A DNA stretch of 64,000 nt from Marthasterias glacialis (taxonomy: Eukaryota; Echinodermata; Asteroidea; Forcipulatida; Asteriidae). The notes under the pieces were generated by a model. The model saw only the letters and a program-made list of their open reading frames with translations, was not told where the DNA came from and made no database searches. Location: contig OU452226.1 in assembly GCA_911728455.2 (NCBI GenBank), positions 21,717,938 to 21,781,937 on the forward strand, read 5' to 3'. How positions within the stretch are numbered: the stretch's first letter is position 1; every line of letters starts with the position of its first letter. The position numbers and the translations under genes are program-made. Shown one piece after another: positions 12,401 through 27,400 of the stretch.

Positions 12401-15400
12401 GAGCAGATCCATTCAGGGCCGTGAGCAGGGTTGTCATGTATTGAATACCAAAATTTTACCAAATTAACACGTGTGGTATGTTACAGCAGCATTTATTTAT
12501 CTGATTAAGATTAGGAAGAACTCTCCTGCGATGATATTTTAAATTTTCCCCAAATGTTTTCTCTTTCAGTTGGAAACACCGGAAAAGTCCAAAACCTTTA
12601 CGTTCAGCGCGGTCTTTGACAAGGACACAACGCAGGGAGAGGTACTGGAGAAATGCGGTATTAAGCAGATGATTGAGATGGCGGTTGATGGTTACGCATG
12701 TACCACGTTTGCGTACGGCCAAACCGGATCGGGGAAAACATATACAATCACTGGACCCATTAACCAGGTAAAATAGTGAAAAACCTTCTGTGAATTAGTT
12801 CAAATTTTTATTTTACTAGAAACAGCATGAAATTTTCTCTTTTATTTCGCCCCAGTATCAAAATAGACATCTGGTCATCATAGTGCCTCAAATTATTTTA
12901 CGGAAGAGGGAAGGGACATTAGTTTTAGTTCTGTATTAACAACAAATATGATAACTGTTCCTCACTGGTGCTCGGCTTATATCCCAGACCTTAAAGAGAC
13001 GATACGTTCATCAAGGGCTTTGAGCACCATTGAATTGTAGAAAGGCAAAGCATAACCCTCATCACGACCCTGCGACCCCTGCCTCCCCCCCCCCCCAATC
13101 ACCCCCTCCCCTAGCCTCAGTCAAATGGTACTTCAATAGGTGATGGCATCATTTCTAAGGCTACTGTAGTCATATTGGAGTTGACTGACCCTCTTTACTC
13201 AAATATCTGTATTTGACCCCCTGCACTATCGCCACACACAGCTAATGTCTGCCACGCTTGCCATTTTGGGAGTCAGTGGTAAACATGTAAACGCTGCGTC
13301 GCCTAAAATGCACACTTCATTGTATAACACACACAGACATTGACAGTTAATCTCTTCTTGACCGGCGCCTTTGAATGTTTACACAGTTAAAGTGTGCCTT
13401 ATAAATGCTGTATTATTAAAACTATTATTACTCCCAAAAAGGCGCAACTAAGATTATTGTGATGACGTTGTCAGGTGAATTAGGTCAATGGGGTTTAACA
13501 AACCTGCATATACCACCATCACTGAAGTCAAACTTTGTGGACATGCACATGTTTACCTGCCACTCACAACTATCAGCCAATAAGAGGCGTTCCTTTCAAC
13601 TGGGCGAGGGCGCTGTTTGAGCATGTGACATAAAGCAAGGGGTCTTTTACAGTTAAATGCGCCCACTCGTCAACGCGTGACAAACAAATTCATGCCACGA
13701 AAGATCACCTTTGACCCGCGCACGCGTTGCACGTAAACTATGGACGGCTATTTGATCGTTTTGTCCCCGGCACAGAAATAGTCGTCGGGTAATGGTGACG
13801 GGCGGGCGTCTTTAATTAATTCTGATGCGTAGACTGATTGTGTTTTGTTTCTCTAATTGCAGGACTCGTTAGGGCAGACAGAGTACACCTATGGCCTTAT
13901 ACAGCGCTCCTTCGTTCATCTCTTCGAGGTCTTAGGGAAGAGGTCAGGACCTAACGTCAACTACACTCTCAGTGCTTCCTATTTGGAGATATACAATGAA
14001 CAGGTGGGTCAAAGTTTATTACAGTCAGAGAAATAGAAGTCGAAGAATGTGTGTGCAGCTACCTGTGCTCATATTCTTTGTACCAATTTGTGCCGTTTTA
14101 GCTGTGGCAGATTTATGGCAAATTTCAGCTTTTCCATTAGTTGAGGTGGTAAATTTTTACATATGAATTTAACATGTTACTGATACTGTCCACACTTTTA
14201 CATGAAGTGTGTGCACAGCCAAAGGTCACAATTTATTTTATTCTATGATTTTATTGTGTTTTCATCAAGCACATCTGGTCATATTAAGAAAAATTCCACA
14301 CTGGACTATTAAAGTGAAAAAGAAACTAATAGTTTGAGCCTTTCAAAATTTGATTGTGCTTGCATTTGTACTGATATTGATACATGTGTATACGTTTGCA
14401 TATATTCAGAATTCATACCAGACCTTTTGATTGGTCAGGATTCTTCACACACTTGAAAATACTTCAAGAAGTGAACTGACCGTCAAGGGGAGAAAAATTA
14501 AACTTGTCCAACTTTCTAGATGTCAATTTGTCTTGAAGTAGAGAGTTTGTAAAAACCTCTTTCCCCCTCATACTGCTGCACTTTGGAACTCCCTACTCAT
14601 CTTCTTTTTCAAAGCCGTATAATCCATCTCAGTTCAGATATCTTCTCTCTCCCTCTAAGTTTTCTAAATTTTTTTAGTTGAGCCATCACAAGAGTTGCCT
14701 TCTTCTAGCCTTGTGTCGGGCAATTTTCATAAAAAAGTACACACAAAAAACAAGTATTACCCTCAGAGTTCGAAGAGTTTCATCTTCCAGACCAGAAGGA
14801 GCCCACTACGCAATTTTCAGACTTTCCAATTTTGTACAATCACTGTCAAACTGTAACTCTTATTCTCATAAAAAATACACAGTAATCATGGAGGACAATG
14901 GGAGACTTTTGCCCCAGTAACCAATCCTTTTCTATTGCTCTCATAATAGAAAAGGACGGGTTACTGGAGCGCCTGCTAACGTCTCAAAAGTCTCCCATTG
15001 CTCTTCATACCCCAAACTTACCATAAAGGAAGGCTCTGTCGAAATGTTAGGCCCTGAATTTATTTTGCAGTTTAATCAACTTTTGGTTGGTAAGCAGTTT
15101 GCAACATCTCATTCCTTTTTTTTTCATAAAGAAAGAACTTTAACTTACAAGGCTGATATTTGATGCTTTACTCCTTTTTTTCGTGTGTGTGTAGGTGAAA
15201 GATTTACTGAACCCATCCGGACGAGACTCGTTGCCAGTCCGATGGTCCAAAGATAAGGGATTCTATGTGGAGAATCTATTCATTGTTGACTGTGAGACGT
15301 TGGATGATCTATTGGCTGTCTTAGAAGAAGGTAAGGAAGTATTTGTAACTCACAATGTAACGCGCGACATACATCTCTCTATGGGTTGTGGTGGTTCTGA

Positions 15401-18400
15401 AAAGAACCAGTGGTTTAACAACTCAACGTTTCGATCAGTATGCTCTGATAATGCTCAGGGGAATGCTGACTCTGTTGCTGTATGCTGCTTAAGTACTGCT
15501 GCTGAGGTTTAGCTTATAATAAATAATATTAACTATAATAAAAATAATAAAAATATTGGCTTCTTATATAGCGCTCAATCCGTCACTCAGGTATGATGTA
15601 AAAACAAGAAATGTTGAGGTGGATGTTTGCTTATAACTCATAGATAGATTTTACAGGCCTTGATCTTAAACGAGGCCACACCGAGGCCATTGGCCTCATG
15701 CCCTGTCGAGTTGGCCAGCATGCCCTTCAGAAAAAATTGCACTGTCACTACCAACTTGGCCAGCATGCCCTTGTACAATTTCTCTGATTTGGCCAGCATG
15801 CCCTTGTACAATTTCTCTGATTTGGCCAGCGGAGGCCTGCCCCTATTTTTCATAAGATCGAGGCCTGGATTCATGTTTATGGTGTCTCCGCAAACCTCAC
15901 TAGATTCTATTCCCACAGTGCAAAGTTTCACATCTTACTGATTTTTCTTCATTTTTCAGGTATGGGACAGAGACAGATAGCAACCAATAACATCAATGAA
16001 TACTCCAGTAGGAGTCACACCATTGTATCATTGCAGATTGACTGTGAAATGGTGAGTAAAATGTGATGAAATTGAATTTATTCGGGTACCAATCCTTCAT
16101 TTTTAAGAAACACAAGGAGAGCTTGTCTCCTTAAGTTATTAAGGAAAGCTCATTGTACTCCACAGAATCAAACTGTACACATTAGTCTAAAATGTAAACA
16201 GAAAACACGATTTTTAAATCTGACTTTTCCTGGTGTTCAATTTAGGTGAGTACCTCTTATCGGATTTGCGGGATTGGATTAATGGATTGTTCTTTATTGA
16301 TACATGATCAAAACAAATAAACACCACATAGGTTGTTCATTTCCTGCTGTGAATAAGCTTTTGGAAGGAGTGCTAATTTTCACACTCCTCGGACCAGGTT
16401 AAGGAATGCAAAGGAGAGCGGTTGCACTTGCACTCCTTCAAAATGATGGACTGAGATACTTTTTTGCCGAAAAGCTTCAACACCGCTTCACAAAAGTACG
16501 GTTTAAATTAAAACCAAAATGTACAGAATGAGAGTCCAAAAGAATTTCATTACAAAGAGGTATGACGTAAACATTTGAAATGTTGAGGTAGCAGTTTGCA
16601 AAAAAAAAAGCAGTCATATATTTTACAGACAAATCTAGAGAACAAAATATATATTTTTGATTGGAATACACTTGAATATTATATGATGTCAACAGTTATG
16701 AATTTCTAGTTAGTGTAACTGAAGTTCAACTTACATCAGATAAAAAGAAAACTAGCGTGAGATATGTGAGCTACACTTTTTCAAATTAGGTTTTAAATAG
16801 CCTAGACATTTTGCTTTAAATGAGGCTGATGTTAGAAAAGTAATGAATATATCTGCTAGATGTGTCTCAAGTTCAACATAACATAGATATGAAAAGATAT
16901 TTAGATAACACATTCTGTGCGGTCATTGTTTGTAAATGGTACGTTATCCGCGCTATCAGCTGAGTTATCGCTTTATCCATATAGAATTATATTGATAGCT
17001 CCGATGGTGTCCGGGAAACGTTGAAGGATTTATTGTGGTCACGTCGTATCAGTGGACATAAAAATCGCAGTTAAAAAATATGGCTATCTGGTTAAGCACA
17101 CCATTAGATGCTCATTTGGGCTTTGCTGGGCCCAGTGTCATTATGTGCTCAACAGGCCTGGAGTTTCACCTTTAAGAGGGCAAGGCCATTTTCATTTTGC
17201 AAGGGGCACTACACAGGCTGGAGAATCTTCCGGTTTAGACCGGAATTCCGTTTCTGTTTTTTCCTTTCAAATTGAGTTCAATGTGAATTTGACATCAAAT
17301 TTGGGGGGTGAGGTTCGGGGGTATACATGTGGATTTTGCTAATCTCTCTTCTTAAATCAGAAATTGTTACCTTATAAACGTTAATCGTAATCGTATAATG
17401 TACTGGACGTGTGTGACGTCTCTTGTTTGTGAAAAATGAACCGTCTGTGTACAGATTTCCTGTTTTTTTATCGTCACCCATTCTCATGCCTGACTACAGT
17501 TGGAAAATCTCATAAAGTCTATGGGAAACATTTGAAGGGGCACCAAGGCCAAGACCAGGGCTCCGTTTTAATTTCAAACCTAGCACAGATTTACAAAATA
17601 ATAACCACAGGTATCAATCAGTGCTGGATAGTAGTTAGCAGAAAATAATCATTAAATAATATTTTAACTTGTATAACATATGACTTGTAACTGCCCTGAA
17701 GACAAGCAGAGGATACTGTTCGAAGTACTGTTGAGTACATGTAAATCACTGTGGTTTTTTTTAAACACTCACAAAAGAGATTAGACGTGGTGTTACCGCA
17801 TGGATTGAGGACTTTATGGTGATTCATAGGATGGCATTTTGCTGTCAAAATAACTTCACAGAGGTTGAAGGAATGTCCACAGTAAACAGCTGATTTAATT
17901 TCCCCCCACAATGTCAGAGTGTGACTTGTACATGTATAGCATTAGTAGAGGAAGGGGGCAATATGTACAATGATTGATTATGATTTATATAGCACCTAAA
18001 AAGAATAAAACACATTCAGGCTAAAAAAAGTCTCTTAAGTTCTCAAAAGAACAAAGAGAAAAGCTACAGTATGATGACTTGTACAGAAACGTTCGGAGAG
18101 GAGTATTTTCAAATGTTGCACGATGTTGTTTAAACCAAATAACATGGAGGTCAAAAACACTGCTGTAGTACCTCGAAAAGGTTGTGTAAAACAGTTGAAA
18201 TTAAGCTCATTAATCAAACACTACATAGTAGGTACTGCCCGACCTGTATCTGTTGGTAGCAAGAAAAACATTCAAGAAGAAGTTATGACTGTTGTTAAAA
18301 AGAAAAATAGAAGTTTTTGGTTTTTATGTTGATCCCCATGTGTATATATTTTAGCTTCCTGACTGTCACCACTCAGGGTCCAACTTCCAAGCTGAGAACT

Positions 18401-21400
18401 AGTTAATAATTCACGCTTACAACTCCTTAATACTGAATACATCCACAGACCTAGAAAGTGTATATATTTATTAAATCGATCAGTTTATTTCTGCGACGTC
18501 TCGGTTAGCAAAGGCAGGACACACACCTTTAAAATTAAATCAACCTGTGCTCTGTTTAGTTTAGTTGTTTCTCTTCGGATGAGCCATTTCCAGCGTTGCT
18601 AGTGCACAATCGCCCATCTAACCAGACCCGATGTTTGCCCGTGCAAAGTACACGCAAAAACGAATGTCAACACGCTTGAACTAGACTGGCTGCTTGACAT
18701 TTGTCCCTTGATACAGTGTACGGCATACCATTGTGCCTGTTGTTCCAGCACGGAGCAGTTAACCTCCGGGCGTCAAGTTGAAGTTGGTCGACAAAAGCCG
18801 GAGCATTTGCTCGTGATAACCTTCAAGTGGTTTAGCAAGGTCGTTATCTCTTCCCCTATTGGGATATTCTAAGCAACCATCTGAGCTTACGATGCCGGTA
18901 TTTTTAGGACCCGTTTGAGGAACGGGTTGTTGTGATGAGGTTTGCGTTGATATTGTTTCAATCGTTTGTCTAATGTCAAGGGCTGTATACATGATTGAAA
19001 TGGTGTATTGTGTAAACAATTTTTGTGTGTGAATCCTATGGATACACGTGGTGGGGTTGTGGCACAATTTTATGGAGCTGCTCGAGCAGGCAATAGTGCT
19101 GGATAATTTTCTGCTAAGCAAATTAAGTAGGAATCCAGTCAGAGAGGGGACATGTGATATGGGCCCAATTTCCTAGCGCTGCTTAAAGCAGAAAATATTG
19201 CTTAAATCTTTTCTGCTAAGCAGAAATGAGCAGGATACCAGTCACAAATTGTACATGCGACATGGTATATTGGCTGGTAACCTTAGTCTGGTAAACATAA
19301 TTTTATTGTGCTTAGCTACGTGTTGTGCTTTAAAGGCATTGCATACGTTTGGTAATGACTCTGAAAATTTTTGGCAATAAAAACATACTTGGTAAGGAGT
19401 ACAGCAGCTTTGGATAGTATAATGCATTTTGAGAAACGTTTCACTTCGAAGTACTGCAGTTATGGAAAAATATGTCACTTTTTATCCCCCAAGAATTTGA
19501 ATCTGAGAAGCGTTATGGCCGTAACGCTTCTCAGAATGTGTATTCCAATGACGGATACTTCTTCTGCGTGAACGCAACCGCTCCAGATTTTTGGCGATAT
19601 CTCAAAAATGCTGCCACCTTTTGAAATGAAATTTACACAGGTTAGTTTTGTGGTATATATCTACAATTATATAGCGTTAAGGCAAACGTACGGTTTCAAA
19701 AACCAAAGGTATACTTTGCCTTTAAGCAGCTCTATGAAATTGGGCCATGGTATTTTAGCTGGTAACGGTATTCTGGTCAGCAAAATTGTTTTGTTCTTCG
19801 CTACTTTTTTATGCTTAAGCAGCTCTATGAAATTTGGCCCTGAGTTTTGTTCAGATTTCGGAAACCTTTTTTTGGCACACTTGATTATTAGTAAAACAGT
19901 GCATTAGTGAAATTGAGACTTCTTATATACTCTTAAGTGTCACTATCGACAGGAAACTTTAATCTCAACATGTTGAAGCCCAGGCCTGATTGGTTCGTTC
20001 TTGAAAGGGCAAGGGCACCAAGGCATTTTCTTCTCGATAAAGGGCACCTCTATGAGGAAATTGTAAATTTCTACTTGAACATTTCAAGGGCATCAAGGCA
20101 ATGACCAGAGGCAACAGAGGCAATTGCCTCTGTTGCCTCTGTGAAGTATCAGGCCTGGAAGCCTGATAATAGCACAGAGTGTGGATTTCAGAAAAGAGAT
20201 ACTGATCCCCCGTGGATCTCGCCCCCTTCTCCTGGTCAACAGGATAAAAATTGGTGAACAGAAACAGGTGTCGATCAGAAACGGGTGATGGCACGATACA
20301 GGGCGCTGCTAGGGTTAACGCTATAGTGATGAAATTGCATGATCGTAACCTGCAATTTATTGTTCAGGCTTTGCAACTAATCTTCCCCCATGATGAACAA
20401 CTTGTTCCTAATAGCAAATGGATCTTGTTTTCCTTGCAAGATTTAGAGAGCATGAAGTATACAGTGCTTTTTATACCTTGGTGTGATTAAGGTTAAAAAC
20501 CAATTTAATATTAAAACCAAGTTAAATAGCACAGAGTGTGGATGTCAGAAATGCAGATGCAGTTATTCGACCATACAATATTTATCATGTTGTTGTGACA
20601 GTTTTTCTTGGGATCATTTGGTGATTATCATATCGTTAGGGAGATGAAACGGACACCAAGAAAAACACCAGCCATATTGATGTTAATTATGCATCGGGGA
20701 TAAGAATATTATTTTATGTGTTTTGCCCATACACCGTAAAAAAACAAAAAAAAACAAATAATATTTGTATCCCCGAAGCAAAATTAACATCTATCATAAT
20801 GGTTGCGGTACCCGCTGCTAATTAGGATTCAAACTGCCTCTAGCTGCCGGGCAATCTCGGTAGTCTAGTTGGTAAAACATCTGCTGTAGAACTGGCGGGG
20901 GTCATGGGTTCAAATCCCACCCGAGGAATATGCCCAGGAGGTTTTTTTCACAGGACGAGGGAAAGTATACAGTATACTCAGGACTCGGGTATACAGTGTT
21001 TAACACACATCGGTGTATAGGTATTAAACACAAATAATACCAGCCATATTCGTTTGGGGTGAACAGAATCTAATATCATGTCTAGGGTGTTGACAGCAGA
21101 GAACTGCATTCGACCTTAATGTGTTATTCTCTGAACATGTTTTGTATGGCAGGCATTTAACTAGTGTTTGCATCAAGGTGTCACTTCAGGTAACACTGGG
21201 AAATGTTTTTCAGTAACTGTCCCCGTAGCAGGTGTCCTCCTAACAATTGTGACATCCGTTTCAGACTGGCGCTCTAGAGTCGCGCCAAACCAATTTATTG
21301 AATTAAGTACACAAAAAGTTCGACGTCTGGAACAGTTAGGAGTGACTACGCAATAGAAGTCGAAATTTCAACTGTTGCAGTCGGTCAGAACGACTCTGGA

Positions 21401-24400
21401 GCGTCTTGGGTTCAGACGTTGATCTTGTCATGAGCCGAACCTAATGCAAAGTTATGTTAATTAAGTTCGCCTGTCTGAAACCAAAATCTAGAGTTGCTCC
21501 TAAATCTATTTTAGGTTCGACGCAACTCAGGACACACTTTGTACCATCAGCCTAGAAGATGTATTGGTACATGTACATGTACCTTGCAGTGACATGTCAT
21601 TGTGCAGATGATGTCACCTTGTTTACAAACAGAATGACATTGTGCAATCCAGGGTATTTCCTGGCAGGCAGTTATACTGCACTTTTCGTATGAAAAATGA
21701 TTCATTTTGTGTAAAAATTAGTGTACCACATAAATGAGGAACTGCATGCCTACAATTAACCCACAGCAATTGCCATGGTGCCCTGTGCTTTTGCCGTGGT
21801 GCCCTTTGCAAAGTTCCAATACAAGTTTACATTTTTCTCGTGGAAGTGCCCCTTACCGGAAAAAATTTGCCGTGCCCTATGAAGAGACAAATTCAAGGCC
21901 TTGAATTGTAAAAAATAACAGCTGTACAAGATTTGAGATACGTGCTCCCTTTAGCTTCTTCTCATCAAAAGTTGATAACAATAGACCTTTTTCCGTGAAA
22001 TATGTAAATTGAACTTTGCGCGTGCACACTAACACTACTGGCCGGCAAAATGAGGGAACATTGCACCTTTTTGTATAAGGGCTGATGGTGGTGTGACATA
22101 TGGGTTTGAGTGTCTGGCTAGTGAACAAGTCTATGTTGTTTGCCAATCAATAGTGTCTGTCCGCAAGCGTTAATGTAATTAGCATACATGTATTTCATGC
22201 GAAGGGCTAATTATGAAAAGGCTCATATTGAAATGAGAAATACCTGTTCCAGTCGTGAATTGGCAGAAGATGCAAAGGTCCTTTGGGTTACAATGTATTG
22301 TATTATGGGAAAGACTTAAGCAAGCTGTTGTGGGTAGAATATGCACAGGCCCATATGGGTATCATTAGGGCAGTCAGGTTGGCGTAGTGGTGGCTTTCCA
22401 CCTCTCCACCTCTGGAACCCGGGTTCGAATCCGAATCGCGGGGCACTATGTGGATTAGGTTTTTCAGTCCCTACGTGATTGCATGGGTTTTCCCTGGAAT
22501 ATTTCTCTGGGGTTTTCCTCCCACATCTAAAACTGAAACTTCCTTCCTTGTCTTCTCTCCATTGGGTTCTTGGCTAGTATAGTGATTAAGTACGCTATTT
22601 CTGAGAATCCTTGGCTTCATAACCAGAATAATAATAAATGTGGGCAAGATCTAGAACTGGGCAAGCCCATATTGGCAATATGCAAATTTGAGGGACAAGG
22701 TGGTGTTTACCTTGCTAAAGGGGCAAGGCAGTTTTTACCTTGCTAAAGGGCATGTCATTGAGAGTAATCTAAATTTGAATTGCCATTTCTTGGGGCACCA
22801 AGGCAAATGCTTCTGTTGCTTGCCTCTGTGAGGTATTAGGTCTGACTTTCCTAATGAGTTGTAATTTTTAAGGCATTAAAAATATACTTTTTATATCAGA
22901 CATGCAATTTTTCAGCTGATCAGCTGATTTCTGCTTTGTTGTTTGGTAATAGTGTCATAGAAAACTGAAAAACACTGTAAAAAATTTGGTGTGCTTGGCC
23001 GTTTTCTTTTCTTCTGGAATTACAAAGTTGCATGTCTGTATATTATTAAAATTCTCAGTATCCTTAAGTTCAATGTTTCTGATCCTCAACCACTATGGGT
23101 AATTAACAACGTAGCTACTGGCACCATAATTTAATTTGCTTTTTTTGCGTATTTTGTTTTAGCATGATCTACAGTACTTGCTGCTTGCCTTTGTTTATGC
23201 CAACAAGAAAGCACAGTCCATGTTAAACCTCCTTTCAAGATGGTCTTTCAGTAGATACTGGTACTCAATAAATGCAAACAAAATGCAAAGTACATTCTGA
23301 TGTTTGAAAGAGCATGGAGGTGAACACTCTCAGTCTCATGCAAGCCTGGTTGCTTCGTTCGTGAAAGGGCAAGGGCACAAGGGCACCAAGGCATTTTCTT
23401 CTTGATGAAGGGCACCTCAATGAGAAAATTGTGAAGTTCTAGTGGAATGTTTCAGGGGCACCAAGGCAATGACCTGGGGCAATGGAGGCAGTTGCCTCCG
23501 TTGCCTCCGTCAGGTATCAGGCCTGCATGGGGAGAGAGCCACATGCCCTTCATATTTGCAATAGTTGAGCGCTGTTGTTATTTGGAGGGAAATTACTAGT
23601 TTGTAGGAATATCTCAGTGTGATATCAAAACCAACATGTTTTCATAAAGCCAGGTTGTTGCCAGTAATTCTTGTATGCTCCAATGTGTTTTTCATTGAGA
23701 TCTATGTAGACAGGTTGATAAATTTAAAGGTGGAGAGACCTCCAAAGCCCGGTTCATACTTTATGCAAATGCAAAGGCGAAGCGAATTTGACGTCACAAA
23801 ATGTGTTGAACTTTCTGCGAAGTTCGCTGCAAATGTAGGAGAGATTGGCGCCAAATTTGCTTTGCATTCGCGTTAAGTATGAACCTGGCTTAAGTGTTTT
23901 ACTCCAGATATAAAACCTCTTTTACAGTATTTTTAAGAGAAAAACTAACAGAAAACAACAACAACATGACAGTGTAGCCTACCTATGGCAAAGTACACTT
24001 TAATGGTCAAATTTGTTATATTTTTGTAATAATTTTTTTTTCTTGGCTTGATTGTATTCTGCAGCCCGATCCAGAAGAAGAGAGTCTATACATCACCAAG
24101 CATGGTCGTCTCAGCTTCGTCGACCTCGCCGGCAGTGAGAAGGTGAAGGAGTTGGGTAACTCATCGGGAGAGTTACTCACCGAGACAACCAATATCAACA
24201 AGAGTCTGCTAACACTCGGTGAGTTCAATCAGTCACAAGTAATTCTTCAATACTTGCAGGCCAGGAGTTATATAGAAACATGGAGGCCATTAGCCTTTTT
24301 GAGATATGGCGGACACTATATGAGTGCACAGTTTGGTTTGGGTGTATACAGACAGATTTACCCAAACCAAATAGTGCACTTGTAATGTGTCCACCATATC

Positions 24401-27400
24401 TCAAAAAGGCTCATGGCCTCTGTTGTTCAGGGCCCAATTTTGTAGAAGTGCTTTTAAAAGCAGAAAATGTTGCTTAACAGTTTTCTGCTTAGCAAAAAAT
24501 TAGCAAAATACCAGTCACAGATGGTACACATAATATGGTATTTTGATTGGTAACCTTATGCTGCTAAGCGTCATTTTATTGTGCTTAGCCACCTTTTGCT
24601 GTTAAAAGCAGCTCTATAAATTGGGTCTTGGTCATGGTGCCCATTCAAAAGTTGCCCATAGACTTTGAGATTGTATGGCAGACCTTTGCATGTGTACATG
24701 TTCATGACTTCCGGCGTCTACATGCATCAATGTTGACAGTTTTCCTCAGGTATCAACTTAGCTGCATTGATCAAGAACGCAAAACGATGAAATAAATTTG
24801 TCTCTTCATTTGTAGGGAATTGTATATCAGCATTAAGTGACAACCGGAAGCGTTCAGGTCACATACCGTACAGGGACAGTAAACTGACTAAACTTCTAGC
24901 AGACAGTCTAGGTGGCAATGGCATCACCCTAATGGTAGGAAACATTTAACGTATTCCCTCTTGAGAAGTCTCTGTTTAGAGTCAAGTTTTTGGAGCACAA
25001 TGTTTCTCTTTTGATAATAATCATTCACTCAAATATTTTAAGGTGTGGTACTCCAGCTTCTCTGTAAGCTTTTTGTTTGATGGTTGTGTAACTGTTAACT
25101 GGATTGGTTTTTCACTATTTGTCAAAATGCATTGTTTGAGCTGCTTTGCCAGTCAAGCCTGGAATTACACGCAGGGCACAGGGGCCATGGCAGCCTCTGT
25201 TGCCCTGGTCTTGGTCTTGGTGCCCCTTTAAAAGTTCCCACAGACTTTAAGATTTTCCAATGGAAGTGCCCTTTGCAAAATGTAATTAGCCTTGCCCTCT
25301 CAAAGAGAAAATTTCAGGCCTGGATTTTGATTTTTGTTTTAGCTTTCAGATCAAGTGTTTAACTCTGTTTTAAAGCCCCTGCTCAACATTGCTAAACTGA
25401 CTGTAAATGCTTCCATTCTTTGCACAAATCAAGATATGTTTAATAGAAACAACCTGTGAAAATTTCAGCTCAGTTGGTTGTTTCATTTGCAAGAAAACAT
25501 TACAAATGTATTTAGGATTTTTGTACGCATTCCTATAGGCAGTTTTCACTGAGATGAAAACTAGGTTTGGATCTTACTTCATTTAATATTTAAAAACGAT
25601 AAATTGAATTAACTTAAACATAAAAAAATTGTTTTGCCCCGAGTTCAAAAATTTAATTTTATTGTTAATGTAAAATCAAAGAAGATGAAATTTTCATGCC
25701 AGTCCTTAATATTTTATTAAAAATTGCTTGTTATTATTTTGCGGTTATTTTCCAGATTGCGTGTATCACCCCTTCCTCATACTGTATGTCTGAATCATTG
25801 AGTACGTTACGCTACGCCAACCGTGCCAAGAGAATAAAGAACAAACCAGTCATCAGAATGGTACGTAGATTGATTATTAATTTTTTTAAGAGTGCAAAGA
25901 GCTCCTCAATAGCTTAAGGAGGGCAGTTTATAGCTCTCCTTGTATTTCTTAAAATAAGAAATTAAAAAAAAGTGTTTCTGTGTGTTTTTGCAATTCACCC
26001 ATCGCAAGGCCCTAAGGCCATTTGAGGTGTGGGCTCCTTTTTGAAGGGACAGAAACCTGCCCCAATGCGCAGCAACGAGACACGGAGAGATATCAACACA
26101 AGTCTCTTCACAGCACAGCTAAGAACAGGGAGGGGTGAATGAATCCGTTGCGAATCTGGCGTATCGACTTTAGTGTGAAGCGCTGCGTTAGTTTTTTCCA
26201 TTCTGAAGGGCTGTCAAAAAAAGTCAACATTTAATGTTTGAATTCAGGTTAAAATGGTAACTTACCCCTGAATTCTATATAGGCTGGTTAAAAACAGGGA
26301 TGAGAAACTTCAGATCTCTAAATCTGAATTCAGACTTTGTTTTATGTCTGCCTGGCGAAAAAAAAAATGGCCATACTTTTCTCCAGATAAAAATAAGTCT
26401 TGCTCTTTGATTTATTACTCTAGCACGGAGGGAACTGTTTTCAAAAGTCTGTTTTTAAGATGTTTCTCCAGGGTTTATTAAACATGTCAAAAGGTGAAAG
26501 TGCTATCATTTCACCTAAGATATTCAAGTTTCAGTCCATTTTTTTAGCATTGACTATCAGGCCTGAAAACAAATAGTGTTTGCTCTTCTAAACAAAAACA
26601 AAAGTGAGAGTCTATAATAAAAAAGATTCAAGAAGTTACTAAAAGCTACCAAAGGTTACCATATGTGCAAGGGATATTGCAGAAATCAACAGGAAAGGTG
26701 GACTGCACATGTCGTTCGGTCGGATAATGACAGTGCGATTAAACAGTGCTGCTTCGAAAATTCAAAGTCATTGAAACCTGGGGCGGATTTCACAAAGCGC
26801 TAGGACTAGTCTTATCTTGAGTTAGGAAGAGTGACTAGTCCTAACTTATAGGACTATTCATATGTTAGGACTAGTCCTAAGTTAGGAATTGTTTTGTGAA
26901 ATCCACCCCAGGCCCACATACCTGCACAGTCCTATCACAAGTCGAAGAACACACCCCGAGATGACATGATCAAGGGAATGATGTACCACGACTTACCCAA
27001 ACCTAGATTCAAGCTGAAGAAGATGAAGCTGAAACTGTAGAGCTAACCCTACTTGGTACTCTTGCGAAAGTACCCTCCAATAGCAAACTATGGGATTGCG
27101 GGAGTAACGCACATCATCATCATATTGCTGTTTGCAGCATTGTTTAACTCTGTAGAGACCATGCATTTCTGTAATAGTTATCGCCTTCTGCCTGAACATG
27201 TCTGATTTTGCTGATTTTGAAACACAGCTTTTGTTTGGGTTATAGATATTATAGATAGTATGTTACCTTGGGAAACATGGGAAAATTATCAAATCCAGAT
27301 AAGACCTTTACCATGACCGTTTGGGTTGAATGAAAAAAGGTCCAGTCTTGCGGCAGTAATTTGCAGCAACTGGGTGCATGGTGGTTCAAGTCGCTTGCAG

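Larger units (their letters stand above)
16052..24064 (+). other. KIF12: KIF12 intron 7 (8 kb)
   Basis: It is non-coding. It contains nested MITEs (19161-19746), family 2 MITEs (19981-20157 and 23341-23525), a tRNA-like SINE (20855-20960), a SINE (22370-22640) and a TIR element (23746-23891). I recognise nothing in 16052-19100. Confidence 0.6.

Noticed and set aside
12261-12467. Plus-strand open frame over the LINE fragment
   Set aside because: It is the shadow of the minus-strand reverse transcriptase C-terminus, which has recognisable family residues.
15660-15941. 93-codon open frame with repeated [11 protein letters not shown] units
   Set aside because: The repeat is the internal 33-bp tandem doubling of a non-coding MITE; similar frames in the other copies are broken.
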